Below the pieces are notes generated by a model. That model worked only from the letters and a program-made list of their open reading frames with translations, made no database searches and was not told where the DNA came from. This document shows, in pieces, positions 15,810 through 23,997 of a stretch of DNA of 64,000 bases. Source of the DNA: HLUCCA09 sp038745585. GTDB lineage: Bacteria; Pseudomonadota; Alphaproteobacteria; Rhodobacterales; Rhodobacteraceae. The stretch spans positions 248,001 to 312,000 of the forward strand of contig JBCDLH010000001.1 in assembly GCA_038745585.1 (NCBI GenBank), read 5' to 3'. Position numbers and translations under genes: made by a program. The stretch's first letter is position 1. Every line of letters starts with the position of its first letter.

Positions 15810-17048
15810 TCACTCCACCACGTGGCGCAGCGCGTCGGCAACCTCGGCGACGAGCCGATCCTGCACGCGGGCGCCGTCGCTGACGACATCCCAAGCGGCA
15901 TGCGCCAGGGCGGCGGCCCGATCCGGCACAAGAAGCTCCGCGATGGTGCTGGGTAGCTCGTCGCCTTCCGCGACGGAGCGGAGCCCACCGACCGACGACA
16001 GACGCTTGAGAAGATCGGCGGCCTCCGCCCGCGGCGCGTCCCCCCGGTTCGGTCCGGCGACGAGCGCGGATCCGAGGCTCGCAGGCCCCGATGGATCGGC
16101 CAGCCGCGCCCCGCTCAGCGAGCCGCCAAGAAACGTGACAGGCGCGAGGCGATACCACAGGCCGATCTCGTCGGCCGCGTCCGCCACGAAGATCTCCGTG
16201 GTGTCGTCGGGCTCTCCCTCGACGCCACGGCGCGCTACGCGCCAGCCTTCAGCGCGCAGTTGCCCGGCCATCGCAGAGCCGCCCCGTTCGTCTTCGATCG
16301 CGATGAGAAGGAGAAGCCGGTGCGAACTGCGCAGCAGCGTCCGATGTGCGGCAAGGACCGCGGCGAGTTCGTCGGGGTCGGGGAAGGCCGCCAGCCAGAC
16401 CGGACGGGCACGCAGGCTCTGGGCCATGTCGTCACGCTCAGCGCTGCTGCAGGCCGGCGGATCGGGAAGCGCAACAATGGGGCCCAGAAGCTCGACCCGT
16501 GCCTGTGCAGGCGCGATGGCGCGCAAGCTGCGCACTGCATCAGCGTCCTCGGCAAAGGCCACGCGGATTGCGCCCAGCGCTGTGCGGATCGCCCGCCGGT
16601 CTTTCTGGTGGCGCAGATGCGTCTGTGCGATGGCCGGAACTCCGGCGATGATGGTCGGTATTTCGGCTTCGATCAGGGCTTCGAGCATGGGATCGGGCGT
16701 AATCGGCCCAAACGAAAGGACGACCGAAGGAGACTGATCTGTGAGCCAGCGCAGTGCGCCGCGTCGTCCGAGATCGGCCGGGAGCGCCAGCCAGCCCTCG
16801 GGTGCTTTGCCGCCGCGCTGCGCTCCCAAGACGCGGATCTGCGGTGCGTCATCGGCCAGGCGCGCTTCAAGATCAGCAAAGGCGCCGTGCGGCGGGTTCA
16901 GCGCGAGCAGCTTTGGGACGTTCGGGCGCGGTGACGGGTCGACGGGTGCGCCGCCCATGGCCTTGGGGGAAATCCAGCCACGCAAGCGCTCGGTAAGGCG
17001 GCCCGCCCCCGCGCGCGGACCGGGTTTGGGGGCAAGGGACGGCGTCAT
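15810..17048 (-). CDS. waaA: Divergent Kdo transferase (WaaA/KdtA family)
   Basis: 412 residues with a two-Rossmann glycosyltransferase fold of the WaaA family, which adds Kdo to lipid A precursor. C-terminal landmarks are readable: ADEIGLWYRLAPVTFLGGSLSG. Two family hallmarks are weak or absent: the N-terminal acceptor-side Glu motif and the NPLEP segment after the GGSL motif, which here reads ADPSGPASLGS. It may be a diverged orthologue or a paralogue with altered specificity; its place between DUF4170 and lpxK supports an LPS role. The N-terminal 40 residues are basic and Pro-rich. Confidence 0.75.
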   Translation of the reverse strand: MTPSLAPKPGPRAGAGRLTERLRGWISPKAMGGAPVDPSPRPNVPKLLALNPPHGAFADLEARLADDAPQIRVLGAQRGGKAPEGWLALPADLGRRGALRWLTDQSPSVVLSFGPITPDPMLEALIEAEIPTIIAGVPAIAQTHLRHQKDRRAIRTALGAIRVAFAEDADAVRSLRAIAPAQARVELLGPIVALPDPPACSSAERDDMAQSLRARPVWLAAFPDPDELAAVLAAHRTLLRSSHRLLLLIAIEDERGGSAMAGQLRAEGWRVARRGVEGEPDDTTEIFVADAADEIGLWYRLAPVTFLGGSLSGARLADPSGPASLGSALVAGPNRGDAPRAEAADLLKRLSSVGGLRSVAEGDELPSTIAELLVPDRAAALAHAAWDVVSDGARVQDRLVAEVADALRHVVE

Positions 17049-17069
17049 GGCAGCGCGCGCGCCCGTCGC

Positions 17070-17318
17070 TCAGATGTCGACCGCAGCCGTGGGCGAGCCC
17101 TCTTCCCCCTCTTCGAGAAGACGGTGCAGATGGGCGATGAAGTAGCGCATATGGGCATTGTCGACGGTCCGCTGCGCCTCGGATTTCCAAGCGTCATAGG
17201 CGGTCGCGTAATTCGGGTAAATCCCGACAACATGGATTTCGTCGACATCCTTGAATTGCGTGCCCTGGGCAGGATCGACGAGTTCGCCGCCGAAGACGAG
17301 GTGCAGGCGCTGGGTCAT
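17070..17318 (-). CDS. DUF4170 small protein
   Basis: 82 residues from the ATG at 17318; longer in-frame readings have no similarity and run into cysQ. It matches DUF4170 (RLHLVFGGELVDPAQG..F.D....VGIYPNYATAYDAWKSEAQRTVDNAHMRYFIAHLHRLLE in pattern), a compact domain of unknown function found almost only in alphaproteobacteria next to LPS genes. Located 21 nt upstream of waaA in the same orientation, so co-expression with LPS synthesis is likely. Function unknown. Confidence 0.85.
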   Translation of the reverse strand: MTQRLHLVFGGELVDPAQGTQFKDVDEIHVVGIYPNYATAYDAWKSEAQRTVDNAHMRYFIAHLHRLLEEGEEGSPTAAVDI

Positions 17319-17464
17319 GGGGGCTCCGAAGCTGTGATAAGGGCGCGTGAGGCGCGTCGGGTGCGAGCGTATTGGCCCGCCTTGGCCGGTCAATGCGGCA
17401 GTCCGGTCGTGCCACGGGAAGCCAGAGCGGCCTTGCTTTTGGGCTGGTGCGGCGCGCGCGCAAG

Positions 17465-18346
17465 CTAGCCGGTCCAAGCTCCGGGGCGCAGACGTTCGAG
17501 GATATCGACATGGAGCCGCGCAGGCGCAGCGATAACACCGGGCGCCTTTCGCTCTGCCGTATTAAATCGGAGCGCTCGGCCTGCGCGGTCAGAGATCGCG
17601 CCACCGGCTTCGGTCACGAGAAGCGCGCCTGCTGCAACGTCCCAGTCCCAGCTGTCTCGGAGGGTCAGCATCCCATCAAAGCGCCCTTGGGCCACGAGCG
17701 CGAGGCGGTAGGCCAGCGACGGGCGAAAGTGCCGCGTGATGTTCGGGGCTCCGCCCTGCCATAGCGAGGGCGCAAGATTGGGCCGCGTGACGAGCATGTC
17801 GGCCGCATCGAGCGCGTTCGGCTCCGCGCGGGCCGCGATCGGGGCGCCGTTCAATGTCGCCCCCCGCCCCCGTGCCGCGGCATAGCAGAGCTGCCGCGCG
17901 GGAAGCGAGACCACGCCCGCGACCGGGATGCCCTGGCGCACGACGGCCAAAGCGTGGGCCCAGGTGCGCTCGCCCCGGGCGAAGGCGCGGGTGCCGTCGA
18001 TGGGATCGACTATAAAGAGCGTCTCGGCTTGGCGGTCCTCTGGGTCGTCCGCGGTCTCCTCCGACATCCAACCATAATCAGGACGCGCGGCGCGCAAGGT
18101 GTCTCGCAGGAACGCGTCGACGGCCAGATCGGCCTCGGTCACGGGGCCCGCATCGTCCGGCTTGTCCCAGGTCTTGGGATCCTTGCGCCAATGGCCAAGC
18201 GCGATGGCCGCTGCGGCCTCGGCGGCGTCCAAGAGCAAAGCAAGATCGCGTTCGACAGGGGCGGGAGCGCGGGCATGAGCAGGGGCGGGGGCGGAGCTTT
18301 GGGCGACCGTTGGCTGCGGCGAGGCCTTGCGGCTAGGCCCCTGCAA
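17465..18346 (-). CDS. cysQ: 3'(2'),5'-bisphosphate nucleotidase / inositol monophosphatase family
   Basis: About 293 residues. Metal-site motifs of the IMPase superfamily: VTEADLAVD, the Glu pair in MSEETADD, DPIDGTRAF (about residues 115-123) and WDVAAGALLVTEAGG near the C-terminus. CysQ members hydrolyse PAP; inositol or sugar phosphate substrates are alternatives. No ATG fits the N-terminus: the frame opens with a TTG at 18346 that overlaps the pmbA end by 14 nt, followed by an Ala/Pro-rich linker (residues 12-31) encoded by G/C-rich repeats. The true start could be somewhat downstream. Confidence 0.85.
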   Translation of the reverse strand: MQGPSRKASPQPTVAQSSAPAPAHARAPAPVERDLALLLDAAEAAAAIALGHWRKDPKTWDKPDDAGPVTEADLAVDAFLRDTLRAARPDYGWMSEETADDPEDRQAETLFIVDPIDGTRAFARGERTWAHALAVVRQGIPVAGVVSLPARQLCYAAARGRGATLNGAPIAARAEPNALDAADMLVTRPNLAPSLWQGGAPNITRHFRPSLAYRLALVAQGRFDGMLTLRDSWDWDVAAGALLVTEAGGAISDRAGRALRFNTAERKAPGVIAAPARLHVDILERLRPGAWTG

Positions 18347-19679
18347 TCGTCAGCCCCTCGACCAAGAGCGATGGCACGACGCGCCCAAGATGCGGTCGCG
18401 CGTCGTTCGCGGGCACGATCGTCCGCAGCATCTCGCGCAGATTGCCGGCGATCGTGCACTCATTGACCGGATAGGCGACTTCACCGTTTTCGACCCAGAA
18501 CCCCGACGCGCCACGGGAGTAATCCCCCGTCGTGGGGTTGATCGTGGCACCGATGAGCGAGGTGAGCAGCAGGCCCGTTCCCATTTGCGACAAAAGCGCC
18601 TCTCGGCTCGCGTCGCCCTGCGTGAGGCGCAGGTTCCCGGCCGAGGGCGAAGGCGGCGCGGAAACGCTACGCGATGCGTTGGCCGTGCTGTCCAATCCGA
18701 GCTTGGCCGCTGTCGACAGATCGAGGATCCAGCTTTGAAGGACACCGTCTTCGACAAGCGCGCGCGTCGCCGTCGGCAAGCCCTCTCCGTCGTAGAGGCG
18801 CGAACCCGAAACGCGAGTGCGGCGCGGCTCCTCTAGGAGCGAAAGCCCTTTCGGAAGGACCTCCTCACCCATCGCCTCGGAGAGCCACGAGGCACCACGC
18901 ACGATGGAGGCACCGTTGGCTGCGGCGACGAGATGCCCAATCAAACCGGATGCAATGCGTTCATCATAGAGGATCGGCGCGGGTCCGGTTGGCGGCTTTC
19001 GCGCTCCGGCGCGCGCGAGGGTCCGCTCGGCGGCGATCCGGCCGACCTCTTCGGGGCTCGGCAGATCTGCCCGATGCGTCCGGCTTTCGCCAAAATAGTC
19101 GCGCTCCATCTCGGTGCCCGAGCCTGTGATCGCAACGCAGAAAATGGCGCTGTCCGTCCGGCCGTATCCGGCGGAAAAACCCGCAGATGTTGCGAGATGA
19201 ACGCGCCGGCTGGAATACCCGCAAGACGCGGCTTCGACCATCGAGATGCCCTGATGGGCAAGCGCCGAGGCCTCGGCAGTCCGCGCCCTTGCCTCAAGGT
19301 CGGCGGGCGCCGGCTCGTCTGCGGGGTCGAGAAGATCGAGTGCGGTCATGTCGATCTCGCGGGCAAGGCGCGCGGTGGGCGCGAGCATAACACCCGGATC
19401 CTCTGGCGCCTCGCGGGCCATCGCGACCGCGCGCGCGGCCATCTCGGCAAAGGTCTCGGCGGTCGTCTCGGAGGAGGACACGCAAGCCTGACGCTGTCCG
19501 ATCATAACGCGCAGCCCAACGTCAATGCTCTCGGAGCGTTCGGCCTGCTCCAGCGCACCCGCACGGACATCGATAGAAATCGACGTGCCTTCGAGGGCAA
19601 CCGCGTCTGCCGCGTCTGCGCCTGCTGTCTTGGCCGCTTCGAGGAGGGCGTCGGTCAGCGGGGCGAGCGGTCGATCCAT
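18333..19679 (-). CDS. pmbA: TldD/PmbA-family metalloprotease subunit
   Basis: 448 residues from the ATG at 19679, chosen for its AAGGA site 7 nt upstream. PmbA (TldE) pairs with TldD to proteolyse unfolded peptides and mature microcins; PmbA itself lacks the metal site. The C-terminal GASGFWVENGEVAYPVNE and TIAGNL motifs are diagnostic. A TldD partner is not in the window. It is the first gene of the block running to lpxK, and its 211-nt upstream gap contains a G-rich tandem repeat. Confidence 0.92.
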   Translation of the reverse strand: MDRPLAPLTDALLEAAKTAGADAADAVALEGTSISIDVRAGALEQAERSESIDVGLRVMIGQRQACVSSSETTAETFAEMAARAVAMAREAPEDPGVMLAPTARLAREIDMTALDLLDPADEPAPADLEARARTAEASALAHQGISMVEAASCGYSSRRVHLATSAGFSAGYGRTDSAIFCVAITGSGTEMERDYFGESRTHRADLPSPEEVGRIAAERTLARAGARKPPTGPAPILYDERIASGLIGHLVAAANGASIVRGASWLSEAMGEEVLPKGLSLLEEPRRTRVSGSRLYDGEGLPTATRALVEDGVLQSWILDLSTAAKLGLDSTANASRSVSAPPSPSAGNLRLTQGDASREALLSQMGTGLLLTSLIGATINPTTGDYSRGASGFWVENGEVAYPVNECTIAGNLREMLRTIVPANDARPHLGRVVPSLLVEGLTIAGA

Positions 19680-19732
19680 GGAGCATCCTTTGCGAGGCGG
19701 GGATACGCGAGAGCTAGAGCGCCTTGCACCGG

Positions 19733-19787
19733 GGCGCAAGGGCGGGGGCGCAAGGGCAGGGGCGCAAGGGCAGGGCGCAAGGGCGGG
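19733..19787. repeat. Four tandem copies of a 14-bp G-rich unit
   Basis: Unit GGCGCAAGGGCRGG occurs at 19733, 19747, 19761 and 19774 (the last step is 13 bp), in the gap between the DUF2125 gene and pmbA. Both flanking genes are on the minus strand, so the pmbA leader would carry it as a C-rich repeat if transcription starts upstream. It lies 54 nt from the pmbA start codon. A slippage-prone microsatellite-like tract or a protein-binding array are both possible. Confidence 0.75.
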
Positions 19788-19890
19788 GGCGCGCGCCTGG
19801 AGTTCCATTTGCCGCCTCAGCGTCGGCAGAGGCCAGACGCCTCCGGCACCGGCAACACCCTCTCGGATGTGCGACCGCGCGCCGCCGGGC

Positions 19891-21435
19891 TCAGAACGGC
19901 AGCGGCGCGCCGTTGGCAAGGATCGTTCCGTCGGGCCGCACCGTGATCTCCGAGAGGAGCGTATCGGGGCCTTCGCCCTGCACGGCAAGCATGCCTGTCA
20001 TCATCCGCGCCATCATCGCCTGGTCGCCGCTGACGAGACCCATGGTCACGAGCGTATCAAGAAGCGTCTGCGCGCCGATCAGCGTCAGATTAACGGTGCC
20101 GTCGATCGGCGGAATGCCCTCGCCAAACGGCCCCGATTCCGCTTCGTTGTCGAACGTGAACGCGCCCGAGCCGGTCAGCTCCGCGCCGACCATCGACAGG
20201 ACGAGCTCGTTAATGTTGAGCGTGTCGACTTCGACCGGCGGCTGGGACTCGAAAAAGATCTCCTCTTCGAAGAGATCCGTCAGCAGGCGCATCTGTCCGG
20301 ACAAGTCCATCACCAGCGTGAGCGGGTCGCGTGGCAGCGCCGACGTCGGATCGAAGAGGCTCCAGATCTCCTCTCCGAGCACCAGATCTCGCAGACCGAC
20401 AACCAGAGACATTGGCGCCATCTCGTCCGAAGGGGTCGACGGAACCTCGAAGACCGTGGAGGAGGAGCCAAGGCTGCCCGTCACTTGCGGAAACGGGATC
20501 TGGCTGCCCGACGCTGTGAAGGCCACGCCGCTATATTCAACGTCGTACTCGATCCGCGCATCGTTCAGCGTGGCCGTGCCGCGGCCGCCATCCATCGTGA
20601 TCGCCAGATCAAAGATGTCGGGCGCCTCATTGACCGAAATCGCAATCGCGACCGGGCCGACCGACCCCTCGCCATCCGTGCCAAAGCCGTCTTCGATCAG
20701 CGCGCCGAGATCGCCGTAAATCGCAAAAGGCGAGCCACCGACCGTTGTCGAGTTGGACGCGATATCCTCAATCGACACGGCAAAGTCGAATTCCCCGCCT
20801 GTATCGGGATCCGTTCCTTCGAGGTCGAACGCAAACGCCGCGGCGGTGATCTCGCTCACGGTTTCCATCGGCTCGTCGTCGCTCATCGAAAAGGCGCCGC
20901 CGATTTCGGTCATCGACATCGAGGCGCCGACATCCATCACCTCACCGTCTTCGGTGACGCTGTCCATCGTCAGGGTGATCTCAGGCCCGGCATAGGTCGC
21001 GTCTGTGCCGCCGCCCTCAAGATCGCCGACCGTGTAGACGAAATCGGGTGCTGCCAGTGTCAGGCTGACGTTGAAGGCCCGGCCCTCCAGATCTGTGCCC
21101 GCCACGGAAAAGGGCAGCGTTTCCGACATCGTGACAGTAACGGTGCCGTCGCCGGCATCTGTGAAACGGATCTCGTCGACCGTGCCGGTGAGCGTCGCTT
21201 CGTCCTCCAGCTCGGATGTGTAGGCGATGCCCGACACGATCAAGCCGTCCCCCGTCGTCCGCTCGCTTGCCGCCACGACCGAAACATCGGCATCCTCCGC
21301 CATATCCTGCAGGTCCTGCCAGGCTTCGGCAGGCGTTTTGGCCAAGCCAGCAACGGGCGCGAGCGCGAGCGTCAGGATGGCGGCGGTGGGCAGGGCGAGA
21401 CGGGCCATTTTCCGGGACAAGGGGGCAGGCATCAT
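19891..21435 (-). CDS. DUF2125 domain periplasmic protein
   Basis: 514 residues from the tandem ATG at 21435, preceded by GAGGAA; an ATG 24 nt upstream lacks a ribosome site. Signal peptide (ARLALPTAAILTLALAPVAGLA, cleavage near residue 33). The mature protein is very acidic and rich in alternating beta-type sequence (many T/V/D repeats), consistent with the DUF2125 family of alphaproteobacterial envelope proteins of unknown function. It ends 211 nt before pmbA. Nothing suggests an enzymatic site. Confidence 0.8.
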   Translation of the reverse strand: MMPAPLSRKMARLALPTAAILTLALAPVAGLAKTPAEAWQDLQDMAEDADVSVVAASERTTGDGLIVSGIAYTSELEDEATLTGTVDEIRFTDAGDGTVTVTMSETLPFSVAGTDLEGRAFNVSLTLAAPDFVYTVGDLEGGGTDATYAGPEITLTMDSVTEDGEVMDVGASMSMTEIGGAFSMSDDEPMETVSEITAAAFAFDLEGTDPDTGGEFDFAVSIEDIASNSTTVGGSPFAIYGDLGALIEDGFGTDGEGSVGPVAIAISVNEAPDIFDLAITMDGGRGTATLNDARIEYDVEYSGVAFTASGSQIPFPQVTGSLGSSSTVFEVPSTPSDEMAPMSLVVGLRDLVLGEEIWSLFDPTSALPRDPLTLVMDLSGQMRLLTDLFEEEIFFESQPPVEVDTLNINELVLSMVGAELTGSGAFTFDNEAESGPFGEGIPPIDGTVNLTLIGAQTLLDTLVTMGLVSGDQAMMARMMTGMLAVQGEGPDTLLSEITVRPDGTILANGAPLPF

Positions 21436-21628
21436 GGGGGCGTTCCTCTGCGGCGGCATGCGCGCGGACTGTCACCGCTCGCCTGCTTCGGGTCAAGTCG
21501 CGCGGGGCGAATGGAGGGGCCTTCGGCGTCCACGCCCATTGGGCGGGACGAACGGGCCTTGGTTCGCCCCCGGCGCAGGGCTATGACCGGCGCGACGTGC
21601 TAGAGTGAAGCGAGGGGGAGTGCACCAG

Positions 21629-22384
21629 ATGGCAGAGCTCGAGGGCCAGGTCGCGCTGATTACTGGCGCAAGCCGCGGGATCGGGGCCGAGACGGCGCGC
21701 GCCTTTGTGGCCGAGGGCGCTCAGGTCGCGCTACTCGCCCGGACAGAGGACGCGATCGCCGAGCTTGCGGGCGAGTTGGGCCCATCGGCCCTCGCGATCC
21801 CCTGCGATATATCGCGCACTTGGGAGGTGGCGACGGCGGTCCGCGCGACGGTCGAGACCTTTGGCAGGCTCGACATCCTGATCGGCAATGCCGGCGTCAT
21901 CGAACCCATCGGTCACATGGCAAGCGTCGACCCCGCGGCCTGGGGCCAGACCATCGACATCAACCTCAAAGGTGTCTTCAACGGAATGCATGCCGCTCTG
22001 CCGGCGCTGCTCGACCGGGGGCGCGGGACGGTGATCACGATCTCGTCGGGTGCTGCGAGCAACGCCATCGAAGGCTGGTCGGCCTATTGCGCGGCCAAGG
22101 CGGGTGCGGCGATGCTGACGCGGATGCTCGACAAGGAGTACGGTGCGCGTGGCATCCGTGCGATGGGGCTCTCGCCCGGCACGGTGGCCACGAAGATGCA
22201 GCGCGAGATCGCTGCATCGGGGATCAACCCGGTGAGCCAGATCCCATGGGACGACCATATCCCCGCCGACTGGCCGGCACGCGCGCTGGTCTGGATGTGC
22301 GGCACTGCCGGGGATGCGTTCTGCGGGCAGGAGGTTTCGCTCCGCGACGAAGGTATCCGCGCGGCCATCGGACTTAAGCGATGA
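21629..22384 (+). CDS. SDR-family oxidoreductase
   Basis: 251 residues. Classical SDR with TGASRGIG cofactor loop, a NAG motif, catalytic Ser (ITISSGAASN) and intact YCAAKAG. The ATG at 21629 is preferred because GAGGGGGAG lies about 9 nt upstream; a GTG at 21605 is in frame. ATGA overlap with an enoyl-CoA hydratase-family gene suggests the pair acts on an acyl-CoA, in the manner of a 3-hydroxyacyl-CoA dehydrogenase and hydratase, but the substrate cannot be read from sequence. Confidence 0.88.
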   Translation: MAELEGQVALITGASRGIGAETARAFVAEGAQVALLARTEDAIAELAGELGPSALAIPCDISRTWEVATAVRATVETFGRLDILIGNAGVIEPIGHMASVDPAAWGQTIDINLKGVFNGMHAALPALLDRGRGTVITISSGAASNAIEGWSAYCAAKAGAAMLTRMLDKEYGARGIRAMGLSPGTVATKMQREIAASGINPVSQIPWDDHIPADWPARALVWMCGTAGDAFCGQEVSLRDEGIRAAIGLKR

Positions 22385-22992
22385 TCCGGCTGGACCGGGA
22401 CGGCTTGGTCTGGACGCTGACGCTCGACCGGCCGGACAAGGCCAATGCGCTGACGCGGGACATGCTGGTCCAGATCCGCGATATCGCGGCCGAGGCCGAG
22501 CAGGCGGATCTCGCGGCGTTTATCCTGACGGGCGCGGGGCACGTCTTTTCGGCTGGAGCCGACATCGAAGCGGCGCGAGCGGGGCTTGCGACCGATGGGG
22601 TGTGGGAGGAGGCCTCCTCGCGGATCGCGCGCCTACCCTGCCTGACGATCGCGGCACTAAACGGGACGCTGGCGGGCGGGGCGTTCGGCGTCGCGCTTGC
22701 TTGTGATGTCCGGATGGCCGTGCCCGAGGCCAAGTTCTTCTATCCGGTGATGGCGCTCGGCTTTCTGCCGCAACCGTCGGACCCAAAGCGCCTGGCCGCT
22801 CTGATCGGGCCGGCGCGGGCCAAGATGATCCTGCTCGCCGCGCAAAAGATCGACAGCGAGACGGCCCTGGCCTGGGGCCTCGTCGACCGCGTCGTCGCGC
22901 CGAAGCAGCTCATGGCAGAGGCACGCGCTCTGACGGTGGCGCCCGTCGCAGCGGCGGGGCCCATGCGCCGCGCGATCAAACGTATGGTCTGA
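22381..22992 (+). CDS. Short enoyl-CoA hydratase/isomerase-family protein
   Basis: 203 residues, about 55 shorter than the typical crotonase. The acyl-CoA oxyanion-hole segments are present (FSAGADIEAAR near 56-66; LNGTLAGGAFGVALACD near 95-111). The C-terminal helices that normally trimerise the enzyme are abbreviated; the frame ends with PMRRAIKRMV. No frameshift is evident downstream. It could be a genuine short subfamily member or a shortened enzyme. Translationally coupled to the SDR gene. Confidence 0.82.
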   Translation: MIRLDRDGLVWTLTLDRPDKANALTRDMLVQIRDIAAEAEQADLAAFILTGAGHVFSAGADIEAARAGLATDGVWEEASSRIARLPCLTIAALNGTLAGGAFGVALACDVRMAVPEAKFFYPVMALGFLPQPSDPKRLAALIGPARAKMILLAAQKIDSETALAWGLVDRVVAPKQLMAEARALTVAPVAAAGPMRRAIKRMV

Positions 22993-23022
22993 AGCGCGCC
23001 GTTTCCGGGGCGTACCGAAAGT

Positions 23023-23832
23023 TCAGATGGCGATGGGGCCGAGGCGATTTCGGATCTCGCGTAAGATCGAATAGATCGTCGAGACACTGGTCTTTGGGTT
23101 GCCCGGAGAGGGCAGGTTCTCGATGCGCATCTCGACGCGCGCCGCCTCCGAGCGGATCTCGTAGGAATGGACATTGCCGGGCGCGCTCGGGTCGGCGATG
23201 AGCGAGACCTTCGTGCCCTCAAAACCGCCGCCCGCGAGGGCGAGCGTGGCCGCGACATTGGCGTTTTTCGGGTAGGCCTTGGCCGCCTCGCGTGCCGATC
23301 CCGTGAAGAACGCCTTTGGCGCGTCCAGCACATCAAGATCGGTTGCCGCTTCTGCTGCGGTGCCCCGCCAGGCCCGGGGCGGTTTGATCCCGCGATAGGT
23401 GACGGACACGTCCTCGCCGAGGGCAAGCGCGGCCAAGAGATCGACCCCGCCGACCGCACCGGCGGGCAGGATCACGCGTGCCGCTCCGGCTTTGGCCGCC
23501 GCGTGGACTTCGGTCTCAAGCGCTTGGTCTGCGAGCGCGCCCACCGACACGACTATGCAATCGACCCCGGCGCGTAGGAGGGGCACGGCTCCCGTTGCCA
23601 CTGCATCGTGGCCAGCGCATTCGACCGCGAAATCGGGACGCTGGTTCACAAGACCGGCGACCTCGTCGACCACGTCAAAGGGGACAGGTCCCGCAAGCGC
23701 GGCGCGCGCCGCATCTGACCGGCCCGTGCGCGCGAGGACGGTGATCCGGTCCGGACGCGGGGCGCCCGGCTCGGCCATGAGCGACAGCAAGGATTGGGCG
23801 ATGTTGCCGTATCCGATGAGAGCGAGATGCAT
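23023..23832 (-). CDS. nadX: L-aspartate dehydrogenase-like protein
   Basis: 269 residues from the ATG at 23832, right at the Rossmann start MHLALIGYGNIAQSLL. The NadX family oxidatively deaminates L-aspartate to iminoaspartate/oxaloacetate with NAD(P)+. Family landmarks: a YPKNANVAATLALAG segment (about residues 190-204) and the C-terminal NPKTSVSTIYSILR. It is downstream of a class III aminotransferase gene on the same strand (165-nt gap), so a role in amino-acid catabolism rather than NAD synthesis is plausible. Confidence 0.88.
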   Translation of the reverse strand: MHLALIGYGNIAQSLLSLMAEPGAPRPDRITVLARTGRSDAARAALAGPVPFDVVDEVAGLVNQRPDFAVECAGHDAVATGAVPLLRAGVDCIVVSVGALADQALETEVHAAAKAGAARVILPAGAVGGVDLLAALALGEDVSVTYRGIKPPRAWRGTAAEAATDLDVLDAPKAFFTGSAREAAKAYPKNANVAATLALAGGGFEGTKVSLIADPSAPGNVHSYEIRSEAARVEMRIENLPSPGNPKTSVSTIYSILREIRNRLGPIAI

Positions 23833-23997
23833 AGCGGCGCGGCCTTTCCCAGTGAAGACGCGAAGGCGCCACATTCGCGCCACATTCCGAGCGGTACGCG
23901 CCGCGCAGGCCTGAGTCTACCGACGAGACCGAAACGGACTGTTCTTTGGGCGCATTCCTCTGGGGAAACGAGCGTCCTGAAATCCAAGCGAAATCTG

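Noticed and set aside
18243..18300. G-rich repeat in the cysQ start region as an independent repeat element
   Set aside because: It encodes the Ala/Pro-rich linker and is too irregular to call a tandem array.
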